Below, in pieces: positions 1-5,545 of a DNA stretch of 5,545 nucleotides; the first letter of the stretch is position 1, and each line of letters begins with the position of its first letter. Position numbers and translations under genes: made by a program. Location of the stretch: contig CAILKA010000319.1 of NCBI GenBank assembly GCA_903834645.1, positions 1-5,545 on the forward strand, read 5' to 3'. The notes beneath the pieces were generated by a model, which saw only the letters and a list, made by a program, of their open reading frames with translations, made no database searches and had not been told where the DNA came from. Source of the stretch: an uncultured beta proteobacterium (GTDB lineage: Bacteria; Pseudomonadota; Gammaproteobacteria; Burkholderiales; Burkholderiaceae_C).

Positions 1-1304
1 GCCGGTGCCCAGCGCCCGGTAGAAGGGCTGGAAGATGAGCTCGCGCTCGGCCTGCGGCACGCCCGGCCCGGAGTCCTCGACCTGCAGCACCACCGCCTGG
101 CCGAAGGGGTCGGGCAGCACGCGCGCGGTGGCGCTGCCGCCGGCGGGCGTGTACTGCAGCGCGTTGTCCAGCAGGTTGCGCACGAGCTCGCCCAGCAGCA
201 CCGGCTGCGCGACAAGGGGGGACGTCTCGCCCGGCTGGGCGCCTTCGTAGCCGAGGTCGATGCGCCGCTCCAGCGCCTTGGGCACGAGCTCGCGCACCAC
301 TTCCTGGGTCAGGCTGGCCAGGTCCACCTTCTCGCGGCGCAGCGCCTGCGCGCGGTCTTCCGCGCGCGCCATCGCCAGGAGCTGGTTGACGGCGTGCGCG
401 GCGCGCTGGCTGGAGAGCGCGATCTGCTCGAGCGAGGCCTTGAGCGCGCGCGGATCGCGCTGCCCGGCGTCGATCTCGCGCGCGGCGATCTCGGCCTGCA
501 TGCGCAGGCCCGCCAGCGGCGTCTTGAGCTGGTGGGCGGCGTCGGCGATGAAGTGCTTCTGCGCCACCATCGACTGGTCCAGCCGCTCGAGCAGCCCGTT
601 GATGGAGGCCACCAGCGGCATCAGCTCCTCGGGCGCGGCGCGCTCGTCGATGGGGCTCAGGTCGTCGGCCGGGCGGGCACGGATGCGCTCCTGCAGCACC
701 GACAGCGGGCGGATGCCGCGCGCGAGCGCGAGCCACACCAGCAGCACCGCCAGCGGCAGGAAGACGAACTGCGGCAGGATCACGCCCTTGATGATCTCGG
801 TGGACAGCCGCGAGCGCTTGCCCAGCGTCTCGGCCACCTGCACCAGGGCGGCGCGGCCCTGCGCATCCCCGGGCAGCGCCACCCACAGCGCCGCCACGCG
901 CACGGGCTCGTCGCGCATGGTGTCGTCACGGACCACGGCCACGGCGGCACCCACCTTGTCCGCCTCGGGCACGGGCAGGTCGCGGTCGCCCTGTGCGAGG
1001 GTGCCGTCCAGCCCCAGCACCTGGAAGTACACGCTGTCCTCGTCGTCGCTGCCCAGCAGCTCGATCACGCCGGTCGAGCGCAGGCGCACGCGCGGGGCGG
1101 CGTCCGCCGCGGCGGACCCCGGCTCGAAGCCGATCTGGTTGGCCACGAGCCGGGCCGCCTCGCCCAGCGCGCGGTCGTAGGGGCGGTTGGCAAGCTCCTG
1201 CGCCACGACCCCCGTGAGCCCCAGGCTCATGGGCCACAGCAGCAGCAGCGGCACGAGCATCCAGTCCAGGATCTCGCCGAACAGCGAGCGCTGGCCGTCG
1301 GCGC

Positions 1305-1308
<4 letters not shown>
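1..1308 (-). CDS. Sensor histidine kinase, TctE/QseC-like (3' part lies outside the window)
   Basis: Membrane-bound sensor that autophosphorylates on histidine and passes the phosphate to the response regulator encoded just upstream. The frame is open for 436 codons to the window edge. One membrane helix lies at about residues 17-36 and a second at about 176-196. The roughly 140 residues between them should be periplasmic and look like the N-terminal domain of TctE-type kinases. A HAMP-like linker follows (about 197-248). The H box is FIADAAHQLKTPLAGL with phospho-acceptor His259. The N box is ELVRNLLDNALQYTP (Asn378, Asn382), the G1 box is VEDSGPGV (about 410-417) and the F box is IFQPFYRA. 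The G2 box and C-terminus are missing only because the window ends. I chose the TTG at 1308: it overlaps the regulator's stop (TTGA), has GAGAAG upstream, and keeps the SLFGEILDW segment before the first helix. The alternative ATG at 1260 would start almost inside that helix. The ligand cannot be read from sequence. The class is sure, the subfamily likely. Confidence 0.93.
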
Positions 1309-1976
<668 letters not shown>

Positions 1977-2027
1977 GGCTGTCTCCGTCCTCGGGCAGGC
2001 CCGTCTGTGCAGGCTCGGGTGCGGGCC

Positions 2028-2057
2028 ATTCTAGGCGCCGACTCCCCCCACAGGGGG
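2028..2057 (-). promoter_or_regulatory. Candidate promoter of the response-regulator operon
   Basis: On the minus strand a TAGAAT hexamer (2033 down to 2028) matches five of six bases of the sigma-70 -10 consensus and lies about 50 bases before the ATG. Seventeen bases further upstream, where TTGACA would be expected, there is only a C/G run (about 2051-2056) belonging to a dyad. A good -10 with no recognisable -35 fits an activator-dependent promoter, but this is inference from hexamer matching alone. Confidence 0.45.
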
Positions 2058-2060
2058 TAG
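2042..2060. repeat. G/C-rich inverted repeat in the divergent region
   Basis: The plus strand reads CTCCCCCC, then ACA, then GGGGGTAG. The two 8-base arms are complementary at seven of eight positions around a 3-base centre. The dyad covers the -35 position of the predicted regulator promoter and ends 30 bases before the LexA-like box of recA. It could be a binding site for the regulator itself or another factor. No T-tract follows on either strand, so it is not a normal terminator. Confidence 0.5.
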
Positions 2061-2089
2061 TGGCGGACCCCAGGGATCCCCCAAGAGAG

Positions 2090-2105
2090 CTGTACAAACA
2101 TCCAG
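2090..2105 (+). promoter_or_regulatory. LexA (SOS) box of recA
   Basis: CTGTACAAACATCCAG fits the CTG-N10-CAG core of the LexA operator used by gamma- and betaproteobacteria, with an A/T-richer spacer than its surroundings. Its right half departs from the ideal ACAG (CCAG here), so binding may be weaker than to a perfect site. It overlaps the predicted -35 of recA, where LexA would block RNA polymerase. Position in front of recA makes the call strong even though it rests on a short motif. Confidence 0.75.
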
Positions 2106-2120
2106 CTTTCCTGCCATAAT
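2091..2120 (+). promoter_or_regulatory. recA promoter, sigma-70 type
   Basis: TGTACA (2091-2096, four of six matches to TTGACA) is followed after 18 bases by CATAAT (2115-2120, five of six matches to TATAAT). The start of transcription would be near 2127, giving a short leader of about 17 bases. The -35 lies inside the LexA-like box. The -10 is the more convincing half. Confidence 0.6.
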
Positions 2121-2131
2121 CCGGGCCATTG

Positions 2132-2137
2132 AAGGAG
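2132..2137 (+). promoter_or_regulatory. Ribosome binding site that fixes the recA start
   Basis: AAGGAG sits six bases before the ATG at 2144. An in-frame TTG at 2129 would add five residues, but it lies upstream of this site, next to the expected transcription start. The ATG is therefore the real start. Confidence 0.85.
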
Positions 2138-2143
2138 ATCGAC

Positions 2144-3180
<1,037 letters not shown>

Positions 3181-3184
<4 letters not shown>

Positions 3185-3735
3185 GGCGCGACTCGCCCGT
3201 CGCATCCGGCGAGCGGGTCGACCCCGCCGCCCACGCTGTCGCTGACCCCGCCGCCGCCGGCGGCCCGCCCACCGCAGTGTCCGGGCCGAGCCTGCGCGTG
3301 AAGGCCCTTGCGTGGCTGGCGCTGCGCGAGCACTCCACGCAGGAGTTGCGCACGAAACTGCAGCGCTGGGCGCAGGCTCGCAGCCGTGATGCGGCTGCCG
3401 AGGGTCTGGAGGGGCTCCTGACGACGCTGCAAGGCGCAGGCCACCTCAGCGACAGCCGCTTCGTGGAAAGCCGCGTGCACGCCCGCGCGGCGCGCCTGGG
3501 CAACCTGCGTATCGAGCAGGAATTGCGGCGCTGCGGCGTGCAGGCCGACGAGGCGGTGCGCGAGGCGCTGCGCAAGAGCGAGCTGGAACGGGCGCGGGCC
3601 GTCTGGTCCAGGCGCTTCGGCCAGCCCGCGGCCGATCGCGCCGAACGCGCACGGCAAGCCCGCTTCCTGGCGGGCCGTGGCTTCAGCTCCGACACCATCC
3701 GGCGCGTGATGGGCGGCGACGACACGCCAGACTGA
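3181..3735 (+). CDS. recX: Regulatory protein RecX
   Basis: Small helical protein that binds RecA filaments and limits their growth and activity. The GTG at 3181 overlaps the recA stop as GTGA and gives 184 residues. Residues 1-36 are a Pro/Ala-rich, probably disordered stretch. The RecX fold starts at about residue 37 (SLRVKALAWLALREHSTQEL). Three helix-bundle repeats follow: about 37-82, about 87-125 (GHLSDSRFVESRVHARAARL, then GNLRIEQELRRCGV) and about 128-178 (ending RFLAGRGFSSDTIRRVM). An in-frame GTG at 3277 would give 152 residues and still keep the whole fold, but I see no ribosome site before it. The overlapping start makes translational coupling to recA the better reading. Identity rests on the motif pattern plus position directly after recA. 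The start is less certain than the gene. Confidence 0.93.
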
Positions 3736-3857
3736 GCTCCGCAGCCCGTACCGAAGAGGCTGCCCGGCTGCGCTACAGTGCGCCCCGCGGGCGTGCCGGG
3801 GGAGCATCCGGGCGCCGCGGCTGCCGGCCCCGTCAGGCTGGCGCCAAGGAGCCCGCC

Positions 3858-3863
3858 CACAAT
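3858..3863 (+). promoter_or_regulatory. Possible -10 element of the sucCD promoter
   Basis: CACAAT matches four of six bases of TATAAT and sits in one of the few A/T-containing spots of the gap, 50 bases before the sucC ATG. The bases 17-18 upstream (around 3834-3840) do not resemble a -35. It is a weak candidate only. Confidence 0.25.
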
Positions 3864-3866
3864 AGT

Positions 3867-3887
3867 GGCCGACCCAGCGAGTCGGTC
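3867..3887 (+). repeat. Hairpin in the presumed sucC leader
   Basis: GGCCGAC (3867-3873) pairs with GTCGGTC (3881-3887) over seven pairs, one of them G-U, around the 7-base loop CCAGCGA. CCCC follows instead of a T-run. It ends 26 bases before the sucC ATG. It could be an operator dyad or an mRNA structure. I do not recognise it as a known riboswitch or binding site. Confidence 0.45.
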
Positions 3888-3913
3888 CCCACACTGCATC
3901 CGAGACAGCCCGC

Positions 3914-5074
3914 ATGAAGATCCACGAATACCAAGGCAAGGAACTGCTGCGCCAGGCCGGCGTGCCCGTGCCCCGCGGCATTCCCGCGTTCACGGTCCAG
4001 GAAGCCGTCGAGGCGGCCCAGAAGCTCGGCGGCAGCGTCTGGGTGGTCAAGGCGCAGATCCACGCCGGCGGGCGTGGCAAGGGCGGCGGCGTCAAGCTCG
4101 CCCGCTCCGTCGAGGAGGTGCGCACGCTGGCCGGCCAGATCCTCGGGATGCAGCTGCGCACGCACCAGACGGGCCCGGAAGGCCAGAAGGTGCGCCGCCT
4201 GCTGATCGAGGAGGGCGCCGACATCCGCAAGGAGTACTACGTGGCCGCGCTCACCGACCGCGCCACGCAGAAGGTGGCCCTGATGGCGAGCTCCGAAGGC
4301 GGCATGGACATCGAGGAGGTGGCGCACCACAGCCCCGAGAAGATCATCAAGGTCTTCGTCGACCCACTGACGGGCCTGACCGACGCGCAGGCCCAGCAGA
4401 TGGCTGACGGCATCGGCGTGCCCGCGGCCAGCCAGGCTCAGGCCAAGGACGTGTTCGGCAAGCTCTACGCCTGCTACATGGCCACCGACGCGAGCCTGGC
4501 CGAGATCAACCCCCTGATCCTGGAGGGCAACGGCGCGATCAAGGCGCTGGACGCGAAGTTCAACTTCGACTCCAACGCCCTCTTTCGCCACCCCGAGATC
4601 GTGGCCTACCGCGACCTCGACGAGGAGGATCCGGCCGAGATCGAGGCCAGCCGCTTCGACCTCTCCTACATCAGCCTGGACGGCAACATCGGCTGCCTCG
4701 TCAATGGCGCGGGCCTGGCGATGGCCACGATGGACACGATCAAGCTCTTCGGTGGCGAGCCCGCCAACTTCCTGGACGTGGGCGGCGGCGCTACCGCCGA
4801 GAAGGTGACCGAGGCCTTCAAGATCATGCTGGCCAACCCGAAGGTCAAGGGCATCCTCGTCAACATCTTTGGCGGGATCATGCGCTGCGACACCATCGCC
4901 GAAGGCGTGATCGCGGCGTGCAAGGCGGTGAACCTGACGGTGCCGCTGGTGGTGCGCATGAAAGGCACGAACGAGGAGATCGGCAAGAAGATGCTGGCCG
5001 AATCGGGCCTGCCGATCATCAGCGCCGACACCATGGCCGAGGCCGCCACGAAGATCGTGGCCGCCGTCCAGTGA
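3914..5074 (+). CDS. sucC: Succinyl-CoA synthetase (ADP/GDP-forming), beta subunit
   Basis: Beta subunit of the TCA-cycle enzyme that converts succinyl-CoA, phosphate and a nucleoside diphosphate to succinate, CoA and the triphosphate. It is cytoplasmic and pairs with SucD. The length of 386 residues is standard. The N-terminal ATP-grasp part starts MKIHEYQGKELL. It holds the nucleotide-binding KAQIHAGGRGKGGGVKLA (46-63) and the metal-ligand region SLAEINPLI (194-202) with Asp213. The C-terminal ligase part (about 245-386) has the phosphate loop GNIGCLVNGAGLAMAT (257-272), NFLDVGGGA (285-293) and NIFGGIMRCD (317-326). The start at 3914 gives the conserved N-terminus, though its ribosome site is weak (GAGA about eight bases upstream). 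sucD follows after 22 bases. ATP versus GTP preference cannot be judged safely here. Confidence 0.98.
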   Translation: MKIHEYQGKELLRQAGVPVPRGIPAFTVQEAVEAAQKLGGSVWVVKAQIHAGGRGKGGGVKLARSVEEVRTLAGQILGMQLRTHQTGPEGQKVRRLLIEEGADIRKEYYVAALTDRATQKVALMASSEGGMDIEEVAHHSPEKIIKVFVDPLTGLTDAQAQQMADGIGVPAASQAQAKDVFGKLYACYMATDASLAEINPLILEGNGAIKALDAKFNFDSNALFRHPEIVAYRDLDEEDPAEIEASRFDLSYISLDGNIGCLVNGAGLAMATMDTIKLFGGEPANFLDVGGGATAEKVTEAFKIMLANPKVKGILVNIFGGIMRCDTIAEGVIAACKAVNLTVPLVVRMKGTNEEIGKKMLAESGLPIISADTMAEAATKIVAAVQ

Positions 5075-5082
5075 CCCCGCCC

Positions 5083-5086
5083 GGAG
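5083..5086 (+). promoter_or_regulatory. Ribosome binding site of sucD
   Basis: GGAG lies in the 22-base gap after the sucC stop, ten bases before the sucD ATG. The spacing is slightly long. It supports the start at 5097 and translation of sucD from the same transcript as sucC. Confidence 0.6.
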
Positions 5087-5096
5087 CCGAGCCGAC

Positions 5097-5545
5097 ATGA
5101 GCATCCTCATCGACCAGAACACCCGGGTCATCACCCAGGGCATCACGGGCAAGACGGGCCAGTTCCACACCCGCATGTGCCGCGACTACGCCAACGGCCG
5201 CGAGTGCTTCGTGGCGGGCGTCAACCCCAAGAAGGCCGGCGAGGACTTCGAGGGCATCCCGATCTACGCCAGCGTGGCCGCCGCCAAGGCTGCCACCGGC
5301 GCCTCCGTGAGCGTCATCTACGTGCCGCCGGCCGGGGCCGCGGCCGCGATCTGGGAGGCCGTCGAGGCCGACCTCGACCTGGCGGTGTGCATCACCGAAG
5401 GCATCCCGATCCGCGACATGCTCGAGGTGCGCAACCGCATGAAGGCCAAGGAGGCCGCCGGAGGCAAGCGCACGCTGCTGCTTGGGCCCAACTGCCCGGG
5501 CGTGATCACGCCCGAGGAAATCAAGATCGGCATCATGCCCGGTCA
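5097..5545 (+). CDS. sucD: Succinyl-CoA synthetase, alpha subunit (3' part lies outside the window)
   Basis: Alpha subunit that binds CoA and carries the phosphorylated histidine of the reaction. The window contains 149 complete codons, about half the usual length of some 290-300. The CoA-binding Rossmann domain opens MSILIDQNTRVITQGITGKTGQFHT, with the GITGKTG loop at 15-21. GVNPKKAG follows (41-48), then SVIYVPPAGAAAAIWEA (72-88), CITEGIP (98-104) and GPNCPGVITP (130-139). The sequence stops at GIMPG, before the catalytic histidine, so activity cannot be checked here. The loop GVNPKKAG and the longer KAKEAAGGKRT stretch before GPNCPG differ from E. coli SucD (GVTPGKGG and a shorter turn) but match my memory of Burkholderiales proteins. 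Identity is certain. The cut is a window edge, not a mutation. Confidence 0.98.
   Translation, partial: MSILIDQNTRVITQGITGKTGQFHTRMCRDYANGRECFVAGVNPKKAGEDFEGIPIYASVAAAKAATGASVSVIYVPPAGAAAAIWEAVEADLDLAVCITEGIPIRDMLEVRNRMKAKEAAGGKRTLLLGPNCPGVITPEEIKIGIMPG

Larger units (their letters stand above)
3736..3913 (+). other. recX-sucC intergenic region
   Basis: This 178-base stretch holds no supported gene. A short stem CGCCC-CGC-GGGCG (3781-3793) has no T-run after it, so I do not call a Rho-independent terminator. GGCGCC occurs at 3811-3816 and again at 3840-3845. A weak -10-like CACAAT lies at 3858-3863 with no acceptable -35 17-18 bases upstream. A better hairpin follows at 3867-3887. Whether sucC is transcribed from here or by read-through from recX cannot be settled from the sequence. 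Confidence 0.6.

Noticed and set aside
1995..2014. Two GCAGGC direct repeats spaced 14 bases apart before the regulator gene
   Set aside because: Six-base G/C-rich repeats are expected by chance in this composition, and they lie downstream of the predicted transcription start rather than where an OmpR-type activator would bind.
2073..2080. GGGATCCC palindrome in the divergent region
   Set aside because: It is an 8-base palindrome with no extended symmetry and no fixed relation to either promoter.
3781..3793. CGCCC-CGC-GGGCG hairpin after recX as a terminator
   Set aside because: It has only five pairs, sits 45 bases past the stop and no T-run follows.
3833..5176. A 447-codon open frame on the minus strand opposite sucC
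   Set aside because: It lies antisense to an unmistakable sucC. Its His/Leu/Ala/Val/Gly-rich wording is what the reverse of a G+C-rich gene produces, and no domain or ribosome site supports it.

Overview
The window is a compact, very G+C-rich stretch of a bacterial chromosome. Gene order (tctDE-like two-component genes, then recA, recX, sucC, sucD) and protein wording (RecA opening MDAPVKSLNTEKAKALQ, SucD with GVNPKKAGEDFEGIP) point to the Burkholderiales within the Betaproteobacteria, most likely the Comamonadaceae or a nearby Leptothrix/Rubrivivax-type lineage. This placement is from memory of the families, not from a search. Everything looks like vertically inherited core genome. I see no transposase, integrase, tRNA, rRNA, CRISPR array, phage gene or clear break in base composition.

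Layout. Positions 1-1976 hold a two-component pair on the minus strand. The OmpR-family response regulator (1305-1976) is transcribed first. Its TctE/QseC-like sensor kinase follows with a 4-bp overlap and runs off the left edge (1-1308) just before its second glycine-rich ATP box. A 167-bp divergent region (1977-2143) carries two outward promoters. The recA side has a LexA-type CTG-N10-CAG box over the -35. The regulator side has a TAGAAT -10 with a G/C dyad where the -35 should be. recA (2144-3184) and recX (3181-3735) follow on the plus strand with a GTGA stop/start overlap. A 178-bp gap (3736-3913) holds a weak candidate promoter and a hairpin. Then come sucC (3914-5074) and sucD (5097 to the right edge, partial).

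How the genes fit together. RecA is the recombinase and SOS co-protease, and RecX modulates it. The overlap suggests the two are co-translated under LexA control. SucC and SucD are the beta and alpha subunits of succinyl-CoA synthetase in the TCA cycle, made from one transcript. The two-component pair resembles tricarboxylate- and quorum-type sensors and is transcribed away from recA. Any regulatory link to the TCA genes is speculation.

I found no convincing previously undescribed system. The points most worth checking are small: the G/C dyad at the regulator promoter, the hairpin in the sucC leader, the non-ATG overlapping starts, the uncharged RecA tail and the RecX N-terminal extension.
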